Origin: Prauserella alba
Lineage (GTDB): Bacteria; Actinomycetota; Actinomycetes; Mycobacteriales; Pseudonocardiaceae
Assembly (NCBI RefSeq): GCF_024171735.1
Contig: NZ_JAMTCH010000004.1
Span: 186,001 to 250,000, forward strand
DNA: 64,000 nucleotides
Reading direction: 5' to 3'
In this document: positions 25,604 through 33,792 of the stretch, piece by piece
Layout of the letters: each line of letters opens with the position of its first letter
Numbering within the stretch: the first letter of the stretch is position 1
Made by a program: the position numbers and the translations under genes
Notes under the pieces: model-generated
The model's input: the letters and a program-made list of their open reading frames with translations, nothing else
The model's database searches: none
What the model was told of the DNA's origin: nothing

Positions 25604-26329
25604 TCACACCGACAACAGCGTCGCGACACCCGCCGCCATCACGAGCAGGAACGTTGCTGTGCGGAACACGTCCGGCCGAACCCGGCCGCCCCACGCCGTG
25701 CCGATCCAGTTCGCGACCAGCGCACCGGGCAACCACCACGCCAACAGCCCGATGTCGCCGAGAAACACGCCGTCCCTGAGACCCAGCACGACGAGACCGA
25801 CCGCGTTGCTCGACACGAAATACACCGCCAGGTCGGCGATGAAACTGCGCTGACCGTGGGCGTCGGCCGCCAGGGTCAACGCCACCGGGACACCGTTCAG
25901 CGACGTCGTCGTACCCAGCGCTCCCCCGGCGAACCCCGCGAGCGCGTAGCGGCTCGGCGACCGCTCGCCAGGACTCGGCGTCCGGAACACCATCACCGGT
26001 GCCACGACGAGCACCACCACTCCCGTGACGAGCCGAATGCCGGACGGATCGATCAAGCCACCGAGCAGCGCACCGGCAACGAGACCGGGAAAGCTCGCCA
26101 CGGCAAGCGGGATCGCACGCCGCCATCGAATCGAACGCCACAGGCGCACCACGACCGAGACACGTGTCGCGAGCGCGATCGCGAGGTTCACAGCCACCAC
26201 GGTCGGCGGATCGAATCCGAGGAGAAGTATCAGCGGAGTCGCGATGAGGTTGTAGCCGAAGCCGGTCACCCCGCCGAGCACGGCCGCGAGGACGACGATC
26301 CCGGCACCGCCGACGATCACCGTCGACAT
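25604..26329 (-). CDS. tauE: TauE/SafE-family sulfite exporter
   Basis: The 241-residue membrane protein has about eight spans and the duplicated TauE/SafE (PF01925) layout. The first half opens GGAGIVVLAAVLGGVTGFGYN, and the second half repeats GFAGGALGTTTSLNGVPVAL. TauE relatives export sulfite released during sulfonate breakdown. Its place between the sulfonate-regulon lyase and the DASS importer, and near suyAB, fits that role. The ATG at 26329 has AAGGGG upstream. It diverges from the DASS gene, with a GntR box between them. Confidence 0.85.
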   Translation of the reverse strand: MSTVIVGGAGIVVLAAVLGGVTGFGYNLIATPLILLLGFDPPTVVAVNLAIALATRVSVVVRLWRSIRWRRAIPLAVASFPGLVAGALLGGLIDPSGIRLVTGVVVLVVAPVMVFRTPSPGERSPSRYALAGFAGGALGTTTSLNGVPVALTLAADAHGQRSFIADLAVYFVSSNAVGLVVLGLRDGVFLGDIGLLAWWLPGALVANWIGTAWGGRVRPDVFRTATFLLVMAAGVATLLSV

Positions 26330-26391
26330 CGGCCACCCCTTCCACAGACTGCGGTCGAGCCTAGCCCAGAATCGATTCTTTTCGAAGAGAA

Positions 26392-26406
26392 AGAGGTAAG
26401 ACCTCT
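26392..26406. promoter_or_regulatory. GntR box between tauE and the DASS transporter
   Basis: AGAGGT-AAG-ACCTCT is a perfect 15-bp palindrome identical to the box at 34818. It is followed directly by TTGACA (26408-26413), a good -35 for the rightward gene, so bound repressor would cover the promoter. Two AGTGGTCTG direct repeats follow (26413-26421, 26427-26435). Confidence 0.75.
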
Positions 26407-26434
26407 GTTGACAGTGGTCTGGGTCTAGTGGTCT

Positions 26435-28102
26435 GTGTCACTCGTCGGTATGGTGCGGCGCATGGTTACTGAGGTCAACGACGAGGCCGGGTCCGACGGA
26501 GTGCCCGGCCACTCCCGGAGCAGCTCCGGGAGTGATGTCACCTCCGTCCTGTTGTCGGGCACCACGTACCGGAGTCTCGGCGAACAGACACTGTCTCCCA
26601 CCGAGGAACGCTTCGAACGCGCCCGTCGCACCATCGGGTTCGTCCTGGCCCCGGTGGTGACCACGCTGTTCCTGTTCCTGCCCACGTCACTCGACGGCCC
26701 GCAGCACAAACTGGCGGCGATCCTCCTCGGCGTGGTCGTGCTGTGGGTCTGCGAACCCGTACCGATCCCCATCGGCGGGCTCATCGGGGTGTCCGCCATC
26801 GTCCTGTTCGGTGTCGTACCCGCCGACGAAGCACTGGCACCGTTCGGTTCCTCCACGGTCTTCGTGTTCATCGGCGCCTTCATCCTGGCGCAGGCGATGC
26901 TCCGGCACGGTCTCGCGAGACGGTTCGCCTTCCTCGTGTTGTCCCTGCCCGGTGTGGGCAAGACGTCGGCGCGTGTGGTGTGCGCGTTCGGCGCGATCAC
27001 CGCCGTACTGTCCGCGGTCATCTCCAATACGGCGACGGTCGCGATGCTGCTGCCCACCGCGGTCGGCATCCTCGCCGTCATCGCGGAACTTGTTCGCAAG
27101 GATCTGCCCGAGGGCACGCCGTTCGACCCACTCCGGCTGCGCATCGGGGTGGCGCTGATGCTGATGCTCGCCTACGGATCGGGAGCCGGCGGGCTGCTCA
27201 CCCCGATCGGTTCCGCGCCGAACCTCATCGGCCGCGAGTTCATCGAGCGGGCGACCGGCCAGCAGATCTCGTTCCTGAGCTGGTTCCTCACCGCGCTGCC
27301 GATCTGCATCGTGATGTTCCTGCTACTCGCGGGCGTGCTGTTGCTGCTCAACCGTCCCGAGATCAAGAAGCTCTCCGGGATCGAGGACTACGTCGCCGCC
27401 GAGCGCGCGAAGCTCGGCCGCATGTCGTGGGCGGAACGCAACACCCTGATCGCCTTCGGAGTGACGGTCACCCTCTGGATCGTGCCCGGCATCGTGGCAC
27501 TGGTCGCCGGCGACGACTCTGCCGCATACCGAACAGTGAGCTCTCACCTCGACGAAGGCGTCGTCGCGGTTCTCGGGGCTGCGCTGCTCTTCGTACTGCC
27601 GACCAAATGGTCCAACCGGGAGTTCACCCTCACCTGGTCGGAAGCCAGCCGCATCGACTGGGGAACGATCGTGCTGTTCGGCTGCGGCATCATATTCGGC
27701 ACTCTGCTGGCCGAAACCCAGCTCGCCGAGTCGATCGGCACCGGAGCGGCAGCGGCGCTCGGGCTGGGCAGCAACATCGCGATCCTCGTGTTCGCCGTCG
27801 TCCTCGCGGTCGTCATCTCCGAGACCACCTCGAACACCGCGGCGGCGTCGGTGGTGGTGCCGATCCTGATCCCGGTGGCGACGGCCGCCGGTGTCGATCC
27901 GTTCGTTCCCGCACTGGCGGCGACGTTCGCGGCCTCGTTCGGCTTCATGCTGCCGGTGTCGACGCCGCAGAACGCGATCGTCTACGGATCGGGCGCGGTG
28001 CCCATCACCAAGATGGTCCGCTCGGGATTCACCTTCGACATCGCCGGAATCGTCCTGGTGGTGCTGTTGCTGCCCCTCATGGTGGCCATGGTCTTCGGTT
28101 GA
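26435..28102 (+). CDS. DASS (SLC13) divalent anion:Na+ symporter
   Basis: This is an importer of divalent organic anions with about twelve spans. Both DASS signature motifs are present: ISNTATVAMLLPTAVG in the first half and TTSNTAAASVVVPIL in the second, plus a central cytoplasmic loop. Substrates in the family are C4 dicarboxylates, citrate and sulfate; sulfolactate or sulfosuccinate would suit as dianions. Start is ambiguous: GTG 26435, ATG 26450 or ATG 26462, none with a strong ribosome site; 26435 is the outer limit. The first 40 residues are hydrophilic. It converges with gntR across a shared hairpin. Confidence 0.9.
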   Translation: MSLVGMVRRMVTEVNDEAGSDGVPGHSRSSSGSDVTSVLLSGTTYRSLGEQTLSPTEERFERARRTIGFVLAPVVTTLFLFLPTSLDGPQHKLAAILLGVVVLWVCEPVPIPIGGLIGVSAIVLFGVVPADEALAPFGSSTVFVFIGAFILAQAMLRHGLARRFAFLVLSLPGVGKTSARVVCAFGAITAVLSAVISNTATVAMLLPTAVGILAVIAELVRKDLPEGTPFDPLRLRIGVALMLMLAYGSGAGGLLTPIGSAPNLIGREFIERATGQQISFLSWFLTALPICIVMFLLLAGVLLLLNRPEIKKLSGIEDYVAAERAKLGRMSWAERNTLIAFGVTVTLWIVPGIVALVAGDDSAAYRTVSSHLDEGVVAVLGAALLFVLPTKWSNREFTLTWSEASRIDWGTIVLFGCGIIFGTLLAETQLAESIGTGAAAALGLGSNIAILVFAVVLAVVISETTSNTAAASVVVPILIPVATAAGVDPFVPALAATFAASFGFMLPVSTPQNAIVYGSGAVPITKMVRSGFTFDIAGIVLVVLLLPLMVAMVFG

Positions 28103-28122
28103 CGACCCCCGAAGCGGGATCC

Positions 28123-28166
28123 GTGGTGGCGGAGGCCGGTCACATCTCGCCGGCCTCCGCGGCCAC
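28123..28166. terminator. Hairpin between convergent DASS and gntR genes
   Basis: A 17-bp stem (28123-28139 with 28150-28166, two mismatches) and 10-base loop lie at the junction. The gntR stop is in the loop side, so the hairpin covers the last gntR codons. No T-run follows. Confidence 0.5.
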
Positions 28167-28874
28167 CGGGCTGTCCATGTGCCTGCGCGCCGCCGCGTAC
28201 GCACCGCGGATGTGCGCCCGCGCCGCCGAACGTGCCGCGCGCGAATCGCCCGCCTTGATCGCCTCGAGGATCCGGGTGTGCTCGCCGGCCGACTTCTCCA
28301 ACCTGCCCGGCAGGCGCAGCGTCGTCTCCATGCCGGTCACCATGATCTCGTTCAGCACCCCGAGGGTGCGCATCAGGAAACGGTTGCCCGCGACCCGCAC
28401 GACCGCCTCGTGGAACGCGGCGTCCAGCCGCTGCACCTCGTCCCAGTCGACCGGGTCCCGCGTGGCCTCGATGAGCTTGTCGTAGGCGTCCTGAAGCCAC
28501 TCGATGCCGACGTCGGTGCGGTTCTTCGCGGCCCAGCCGGCGGCAGGCACCTCGAGCACCTCGCGCATGGCGAACAGCTCGTCGAGATCGTGCTCGTACG
28601 AGGTGAGGCTGTGGGTCAGCCGCTTCGTCGTCGCAGGCTCCTCGACGAAGACGCCCTGACCGTGACGCACCGCAAGCCGGCCGCGCGCGGACAGGGAGCG
28701 GATGGCCTCCCGCAGCGACGGACGGCTCACGCCCAGCATCGTGGCGAGCTCCCGTTCGGGCGGCAGGCGATCACCCGGCCGCAGTTGCTCCGCCGTGATC
28801 AGTTCCTCGATCCGCTCGGCGATCCGACCGGCGAGCGAACCCGGTGGCTGAATCGGCTCCCACAGGTTGTCCAA
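28140..28874 (-). CDS. GntR-family (FadR subfamily) regulator of the sulfonate island
   Basis: This is a winged-helix regulator with an FCD effector domain. The HTH is PPERELATMLGVSRPSLREA (about 36-56) followed by the wing RLAVRHGQGVFVEE. The FCD domain has the metal/ligand histidines in DAAFHEAVVRVAGN and GEHTRILEAI. No ATG exists before the HTH in frame; the TTG at 28874, seven bases after AAGGA, gives 244 residues. A 15-bp variant palindrome lies 20 bp upstream of this start. FadR-type proteins bind GGTnnnACC-cored palindromes, which is the motif repeated across 25.5-34.8 kb. Confidence 0.88.
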   Translation of the reverse strand: MDNLWEPIQPPGSLAGRIAERIEELITAEQLRPGDRLPPERELATMLGVSRPSLREAIRSLSARGRLAVRHGQGVFVEEPATTKRLTHSLTSYEHDLDELFAMREVLEVPAAGWAAKNRTDVGIEWLQDAYDKLIEATRDPVDWDEVQRLDAAFHEAVVRVAGNRFLMRTLGVLNEIMVTGMETTLRLPGRLEKSAGEHTRILEAIKAGDSRAARSAARAHIRGAYAAARRHMDSPVAAEAGEM

Positions 28875-28893
28875 CGCCTCATCCTTCCGGCCA

Positions 28894-28908
28894 ACTGGTC
28901 TGGCCAGT
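28894..28908. promoter_or_regulatory. Variant GntR box upstream of gntR (autoregulation)
   Basis: ACTGG-TCTGG-CCAGT is a perfect 15-bp inverted repeat, same length and centre as the other boxes but with different outer bases and GCC in place of ACC in one core half. It lies 20 bp before the TTG start. Confidence 0.5.
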
Positions 28909-28989
28909 CTACCTTCGGAACGAGGACAACCCCGACACGGGACACGCACGGGGACGACCGCGGCACGACACCCCCTGACCGGGTGACGG

Positions 28990-30015
28990 TCACCCCCGCG
29001 CGGCGACGGTGTCCAGGCGCTTCGCCCAGTCGTTCAGGTACGTCACGGTGCTGTCGGCGACCTCGACGACGTGGTCGCCGGCCAGTTCCGCCGGGGCGAT
29101 CCGCGATGCACCCGGCGTGCGCCCGCCGGCGTCACCGACCTGCTCGGCGAGCGCGGCGAATCGCTCCACCGCCGCCGGATCGAACGCGCCGGGCCGCATC
29201 GTCACCACCAGGTGGCCGATGCCCTGGGGAACCGCGTCGTCGGCGCGGTTGAACATGTCGGGCACCGCCGACGACAGATTGGGTCCCACGAGACCGCCCG
29301 TCAACGCTTCGACCAGCAGCGCGATGACGAATCCCTTGCTGCCGCCCATAGGCGCGAGCATGCCCTGCAGGGCGGACTGTGCGTCGGTGGTCGGCGCGCC
29401 GTCGGCGTCGAACGCCCAGCCCGGTTCGAGTTCGAGCCCCTGCTGCGCCCGCCAGGCGATGGCACCCCGCGCCACGGCACTGGTGGCCAGGTCGACCACC
29501 ACGGGCCCCGGCTCCGCGGGCACGCCGGCTGCGAGCGGACTCGTCGACAGGACCGGCCGCGTGCCCTGCCACGGCGGCATGACCGCAGGACCGTTGCTGA
29601 ACACCAGGGTCAGCAAGCCCTCGTCGAGGGCCGGGTACACATACGTACCGAGCGCGCCGCAATGGGACGAGTTGCGCACCGCCACGGCCGCGATACCGGT
29701 CGAGCCGCTCAGTTCGGCAGCCCGTTCGGCCGCCTGCCACAGCTGCCAGTGCCCGAGGCCTGCGCCGCCGTCGTACACGACCACGGCGCCCGTGTCGGAC
29801 ACCGGTGTCAGTGCCGCGTCGGCCCGGCAGCCGCCCGCGGCGAGCCGTTCCAGGTAGTGCGGAAGCCGCATGAGTCCGTGAGTGTGCACCCCCCACGCGT
29901 CCGCCAGCACGAGTATCTCCGCCGTCCTGGCCGCGTTCGGCTCGGGCACCCCGGACGCTGTCAACAGCTGCTGCGCGCGGGATCTCAGCTCCCCGGCCGT
30001 GTTCGTGCCGCTCAT
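28990..30015 (-). CDS. comC: Malate/L-lactate dehydrogenase-family oxidoreductase, ComC-like ((R)-sulfolactate dehydrogenase)
   Basis: This 341-residue Ldh2/MDG-type NAD(P)-dependent 2-hydroxyacid dehydrogenase shows family hallmarks: WGVHTHGLMRLPHYLERL (catalytic His, substrate Arg), VRNSSHCGALGTYVYPA, FSNGPAVMPPWQGTRPV and MGGSKGFVIALLVEAL. ComC in the sulfolactate pathway belongs here and interconverts (R)-sulfolactate and sulfopyruvate. The ATG at 30015 overlaps the stop of the SlcC-like gene (ATGA), which argues that the pair acts together to isomerise sulfolactate. General malate/lactate activity cannot be excluded from sequence alone. Confidence 0.82.
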   Translation of the reverse strand: MSGTNTAGELRSRAQQLLTASGVPEPNAARTAEILVLADAWGVHTHGLMRLPHYLERLAAGGCRADAALTPVSDTGAVVVYDGGAGLGHWQLWQAAERAAELSGSTGIAAVAVRNSSHCGALGTYVYPALDEGLLTLVFSNGPAVMPPWQGTRPVLSTSPLAAGVPAEPGPVVVDLATSAVARGAIAWRAQQGLELEPGWAFDADGAPTTDAQSALQGMLAPMGGSKGFVIALLVEALTGGLVGPNLSSAVPDMFNRADDAVPQGIGHLVVTMRPGAFDPAAVERFAALAEQVGDAGGRTPGASRIAPAELAGDHVVEVADSTVTYLNDWAKRLDTVAARG

Positions 30016-30995
30016 GCCGGGGTCCACAGGTCGTGTTTGCCGACCGCGTGCACGGCGCGACGCCCCGCCAGCACGGCGCCGACGTCCTCGGCCAGCACGG
30101 ACGCGATACGTTCCTGGCTCTCCACCGTCAGCCCCGCCACGTGCGGGGTGTAGACGACTGCCGGGTGCGCGTCGAGCGGGCTCCGGCCGGGCGGTTCCGA
30201 CTCGCGCACGTCAAGTCCCGCACCGGCCACGGCCCCCGACCTCAGCGCCGCCGCGAGGGCCGGTTCGTCGATCACCTCACCGCGCCCCGCGTTCACCAGC
30301 ACCGTGCCGGGCCGCATCGCGGCGAACGCATCGTCGCTCAGCACGTGCCGCGTCTCGGCGGTCGCCGGGAGGTGGACGCTGAGCACATCGGCGGAACCGA
30401 TGACGTCGCCCCAGTCCGTCACGGTCACCCCCGCCTCGCGCACGTCCGCAGCCGCGGGGTCGACGTACGGGTCGTACGCCAGCACACGCACGTCGAGACC
30501 TCGTAGCACGCGCGCGACCGCCATACCGGTCGCGCCGAAGCCGAGCAGTCCCCATGTCTTGCCCGAGAGCTCGCGACCCGAACTCCGGTTCCACTGGCCG
30601 TCCCGGACCCTGCGGTCATGGGCGGGAATCTCCCGCAGCACCGCGAGAGCCAACGCGAGCGTGTGCTCGGCCACGCTCATCGCGTTCACGCCGAGTGCCG
30701 CGGACACCACGACGCCTGCACTGTCGGCGGCATCGAGGTCGATGTTGTCCAGACCCGTACCCGCCCGTGCCACGATCCGCAGCTCCGGTGTCGCCGCCAA
30801 CACCTCCGCCGTGATGCTCGCCTTGTTCCGCACGACCACAGCACGCGCGCCGGAGAGGGTGTGCCGCAGCAGGTCGTCGTCCACCCACGCATCGGGCTCC
30901 CATCGGACGTCGTGTGTCCGCGCGAGCGCGTCGAATGCCTCGCCCCACACGTTCTCGACCACCGCCACCGGACCGGCCATTTCCGCACCGTTCAT
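30012..30995 (-). CDS. slcC: D-isomer-specific 2-hydroxyacid dehydrogenase, SlcC-like ((S)-sulfolactate dehydrogenase)
   Basis: This 327-residue enzyme has the NAD-binding GLLGFGATGMAVARVL, the substrate arginine in VVRNKASITAEVL/VARAGTGLDNID, the Arg in LVNAGRGEVIDE, and the catalytic His in YTPHVAGLTVESQERIA. In known sulfolactate pathways SlcC is of this family and works with ComC so that both enantiomers reach the form used by SuyAB. ATG 30995 is chosen; ATG 30980 is an alternative. A GntR box lies 24 bp upstream. Phosphoglycerate dehydrogenase is unlikely because the ACT regulatory domain is absent. Confidence 0.82.
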   Translation of the reverse strand: MNGAEMAGPVAVVENVWGEAFDALARTHDVRWEPDAWVDDDLLRHTLSGARAVVVRNKASITAEVLAATPELRIVARAGTGLDNIDLDAADSAGVVVSAALGVNAMSVAEHTLALALAVLREIPAHDRRVRDGQWNRSSGRELSGKTWGLLGFGATGMAVARVLRGLDVRVLAYDPYVDPAAADVREAGVTVTDWGDVIGSADVLSVHLPATAETRHVLSDDAFAAMRPGTVLVNAGRGEVIDEPALAAALRSGAVAGAGLDVRESEPPGRSPLDAHPAVVYTPHVAGLTVESQERIASVLAEDVGAVLAGRRAVHAVGKHDLWTPA

Positions 30996-31018
30996 TGGAT
31001 CTCGATCCCCGTCCCGTT

Positions 31019-31031
31019 GAGGTTTGACCTC
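31019..31031. promoter_or_regulatory. GntR box upstream of slcC-comC
   Basis: GAGGT-TTG-ACCTC is a perfect 13-bp palindrome with the same core spacing as the other boxes. It is 24 bp before the slcC ATG, in the divergent region shared with suyA, which has its own box at 31146. Confidence 0.7.
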
Positions 31032-31145
31032 TGTCCGACGAACGTAACGCACCGAACATCGGTTGCCAACAAGGCCGTCACCGCGTGCGGACCCTCGCCT
31101 CGCGTTGACAACACTTCTCCCCTGCTTCTAACGTCTGAAACCGGA

Positions 31146-31160
31146 AGAGGTAAGACCACT
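31146..31160. promoter_or_regulatory. GntR box upstream of suyAB
   Basis: AGAGGT-AAG-ACCACT matches the consensus AGAGGTAAGACCTCT with one changed base. It ends 17 bp before the suyA ATG, just ahead of its AGAGGAG ribosome site, so a bound protein would block transcription or initiation. Confidence 0.7.
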
Positions 31161-31177
31161 TACCGAAAGAGGAGAAC

Positions 31178-31480
31178 ATGTCTGCTCCCCGGCCAGACTT
31201 CCTGGCCCATCGCTCGGGTGACGCGGTCGGCGTCGCGGTCCGGGACCTCACCCCGGGACCCGTCACGGGCGGGTACCTCGACAGCGACGCCGTCGAAGAA
31301 CTCCAACTCGCCCACGAGGTTCCGCTCGGCCACAAGGTCGCCATCCGCGACATCCGCGAGGGCGACGACGTCATCGAGTACGGAGTCCGGACCGCGATCG
31401 CATCGCAGGACATCGCACGTGGCGATTACGTCCACACGCACAACGTTAGGAGCGCACGGTGGCTCAGCAGCGTCGCCTGA
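31178..31480 (+). CDS. suyA: (R)-sulfolactate sulfo-lyase small subunit SuyA
   Basis: This 100-residue SAF-domain protein matches the N-terminal portion of altronate dehydratase (UxaA), which in SuyA is a separate subunit. It shows LGHKVAIRDIREGDDVIEYG and the end motif GDYVHTHNVRSAR. With SuyB it splits (R)-sulfolactate into pyruvate and sulfite. It starts with a strong AGAGGAG site at 31168 and overlaps suyB by 22 bp. Naming as sulfo-lyase rather than sugar-acid dehydratase rests on the separate-subunit form and on the neighbouring sulfite exporter and dehydrogenase genes. Confidence 0.85.
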   Translation: MSAPRPDFLAHRSGDAVGVAVRDLTPGPVTGGYLDSDAVEELQLAHEVPLGHKVAIRDIREGDDVIEYGVRTAIASQDIARGDYVHTHNVRSARWLSSVA

Positions 31481-32619
31481 CCGGTTACCGACGACCGGAC
31501 GGCTCGGTCGGAACCCGCAACCACGTCGCCATCCTGCCGGTGGACGACCTGTCCAACTCGGCCGCCGAGGGCATCGCGTCACTGGTCCCCGGCACCCTGG
31601 CACTCCCGCACGCTTTCGGGCGACTGCAGTTCGGCGACGACCTGGACCTCACGTTCCGGACCCTCATCGGCATCGGCGCCAATCCGAACGTCGCAGCCGT
31701 CATCGTGATCGGAATCGAGCCGAACTGGACGGACGTCGTCGCCGACGGCATCGCCAAAACCGGCAAGCCCGTACATCGCATCGCGATCGAGGGGCGGGGC
31801 GACCTCCGCGTGATCGAGAGCGCGTCCCGATACGCGAAGAAGTTCCTCCAGGACGCCAGCGAGGTCACCAGGGAACCGGTGGATCGATCCGACATCGTGC
31901 TGTCCATGAAGGACGGTGAGTCGGACACCACCACCGGCCTGGGTTCCTGTCGGGTCACGGCCCACCTCGTCGACCGGTGGGTCGATTCGGGCGGCACCAT
32001 GATCTTCGGGGAGACCAGTGAGCTGACCGGCGGGGAGCACCTCATCGCCGAGCGCTGCGTCAGCGAGGAGGTCCGCAAGCGATTCCAGGGCTTCTACGAC
32101 GACTACGTCGAGATGATCGAGCAGACCGGGGCGAACCTTCTCGGTTCCCAGCCGACGCAGGGCAACATCGCAGGCGGACTGTCGACGATCGAAGAGAAGG
32201 CCATGGGCAACATCGTGAAAACGGGTTCGGTGCCGATCATGGGCGCGCTCGCCCCCGCCGAAGCCCCGTCGGGCCCAGGCCTGCACTTCATGGACACGTC
32301 GTCGGCGGCGGCCGAGTGCGTCACGCTCATGGCGGCCGGGCGCGGCGTCGTCAACCTCTTCCCCACCGGGCAGGGCAACGTGATCGGCAACCCGGTCCAG
32401 CCCGTGGTGAAGATCAGCGCCAACCCGAAGACGACGTCGGCGATGTCCGATCACATCGACGTCGACTGCTCCGACGTGCTGACCCAGGAAGCCACCGTGG
32501 AACAGGCCGGGGACGCGCTGATCGATCTGGTCGAGCGGACCATCAACGGCCGGGTGACTGCATCCGAGGCACTCAACCACCGCGAGTTCACCCTCACCAA
32601 GCTGTACCGCAGCGCATAG
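31459..32619 (+). CDS. suyB: (R)-sulfolactate sulfo-lyase large subunit SuyB
   Basis: This 386-residue protein is the catalytic UxaA-type iron-dependent lyase subunit. It begins with YRRPDGSVGTRNHVAILP, has the cysteine-bearing TTGLGSCRVTAHLVD, the FGETSELTGGEHLIAERC motif and HFMDTSSAAAECVTLMAAG, the family positions where a metal centre is built. It releases sulfite from (R)-sulfolactate, giving pyruvate for central metabolism. GTG start at 31459 follows AGGAG and lies within suyA. A strong hairpin ends the transcript. Confidence 0.87.
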   Translation: MAQQRRLTGYRRPDGSVGTRNHVAILPVDDLSNSAAEGIASLVPGTLALPHAFGRLQFGDDLDLTFRTLIGIGANPNVAAVIVIGIEPNWTDVVADGIAKTGKPVHRIAIEGRGDLRVIESASRYAKKFLQDASEVTREPVDRSDIVLSMKDGESDTTTGLGSCRVTAHLVDRWVDSGGTMIFGETSELTGGEHLIAERCVSEEVRKRFQGFYDDYVEMIEQTGANLLGSQPTQGNIAGGLSTIEEKAMGNIVKTGSVPIMGALAPAEAPSGPGLHFMDTSSAAAECVTLMAAGRGVVNLFPTGQGNVIGNPVQPVVKISANPKTTSAMSDHIDVDCSDVLTQEATVEQAGDALIDLVERTINGRVTASEALNHREFTLTKLYRSA

Positions 32620-32641
32620 GCGGTCGGCCACCGCACGCGGC

Positions 32642-32675
32642 GACGGGGCACACCTCGATCAAGGTGTGCCCCGTC
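32642..32675. terminator. Terminator between suyB and yeiH
   Basis: A perfect 14-bp GC-rich stem (GACGGGGCACACCT with its complement) and 6-base loop lie between the convergent suyB and yeiH stops. It can serve both strands. There is no T-run, which is common in actinomycetes. Confidence 0.85.
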
Positions 32676-32700
32676 CACATGTCCGGACCGGCCGGATCGG

Positions 32701-33747
32701 TCAGACCGCACCGGCCACTGCCAGTGCCGTGTACCCGGCGACAGCCACCAGGAGTGTGGAGAGCGCGCCGAGTGCCAGTCCCCGCCTGCCTGTCCGAAGC
32801 AGGGAACCCAGGTTCACGCCCGTACCGAGACCGAACAACGCCGCGGCGAACAGCAACGTACCGACCACATCGGACACCGAAAGCAGGATCGGCGGCACCG
32901 CGCCCGTGCTCCGGACCGCCATCATCACCAGGAACGCCACGACGAAGAGCGGAACGAGCGGCGGGCGCTTCCCGGTGGCCGAGGCCGCCGCCGTGCCGTT
33001 GCGGCGGCGGTTCGCAACGCTGACGCCCGCCACCATGGGGGCCAGCAGCACGACACGGGTGAGTTTCACGACCACGGCGACGGCAACCGCCGCCGCACCC
33101 GCGGGCGAGGCGGCGGCGACGACCTGCGCGACCTCGTGGATCGATACGCCCGCCCAGGCGCCGAGTTGCTCGGGCATCATGCCGAGCCACCGGCCCAGCA
33201 GCGGAACCGCGGCGATCGCCCCGCTGCCGTACAACGTCACCAGAGTCACACCGGTGGCGACGTCTTCCCTGTCGCTCTCGGTCACACTGTCCATCGCGGC
33301 GATGGCGGAGGCCCCGCAGATCGAGAATCCCGTTGCCACCAGCAGGCGCAGGCCCGGCGACACCCCCAGGAGGCGCCCCATGCCCAGCGTGCCGAAGAAC
33401 GCCACCACCACTGTCACCGTGACGGCGGCGACCACTCCGGGCCCCAGTTCCAGCACTTCGCCGAGGCCGAGCTGCAGGCCCAGCAGCACGACTCCCACCC
33501 GCAGGAACCGCTTGGTCGCCCACGCCAGGCCCGGCCTCGCCCGCTCGGGAATCCAGCGGCCGACGGCCACCCCGAGGACGACCGCGACGGTCAGGGCGCT
33601 CAGCACCGGCCACAGCCGTGACAGTCCGAACGCCGCGGCGGTTCCCGCCGTCGCCACCGCGATACCGGGCAGTAGTGCATGCCGACGCGCGGATCGGTCC
33701 ACGATCGACTCTTGTTTGGTCACCTCTTCATGGTCGTTCCGGGCCAC
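32701..33747 (-). CDS. YeiH-family (COG2855) putative sulfate/sulfite exporter
   Basis: This 348-residue protein with about ten spans has family hallmarks FGLSRLWPVLSALTVAVVLG, VLLGLQLGLGEVL, ATGFSICGASAIAAMDSVT and GVSIHEVAQVVAAA. Members are proposed to export sulfite or sulfate in sulfonate-degrading bacteria (TauZ/SuyZ type), and in enterics the gene pairs with a LysR regulator as here. The start is uncertain; GTG 33747 gives the family-typical length. It is divergent from lysR with 45 bp between, and converges on suyB. Confidence 0.85.
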   Translation of the reverse strand: MARNDHEEVTKQESIVDRSARRHALLPGIAVATAGTAAAFGLSRLWPVLSALTVAVVLGVAVGRWIPERARPGLAWATKRFLRVGVVLLGLQLGLGEVLELGPGVVAAVTVTVVVAFFGTLGMGRLLGVSPGLRLLVATGFSICGASAIAAMDSVTESDREDVATGVTLVTLYGSGAIAAVPLLGRWLGMMPEQLGAWAGVSIHEVAQVVAAASPAGAAAVAVAVVVKLTRVVLLAPMVAGVSVANRRRNGTAAASATGKRPPLVPLFVVAFLVMMAVRSTGAVPPILLSVSDVVGTLLFAAALFGLGTGVNLGSLLRTGRRGLALGALSTLLVAVAGYTALAVAGAV

Positions 33748-33792
33748 GGACGGCGGTACCGTCGACTCGTTCGCACGTCATAACCTGTGGGA

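Noticed and set aside
26431-26436. -10 element for the DASS gene after TTGACA
   Set aside because: No hexamer near the right spacing resembles TATAAT well enough to call.
31178-32619. Altronate or galactarate dehydratase (UxaA)
   Set aside because: No sugar-acid genes surround it; the separate small subunit and sulfite-exporter and sulfolactate-dehydrogenase neighbours favour SuyAB.
33715-33730. Seventh GntR box upstream of yeiH
   Set aside because: AGAGGTGACCAAA lacks the three-base spacer and symmetry of the other boxes.
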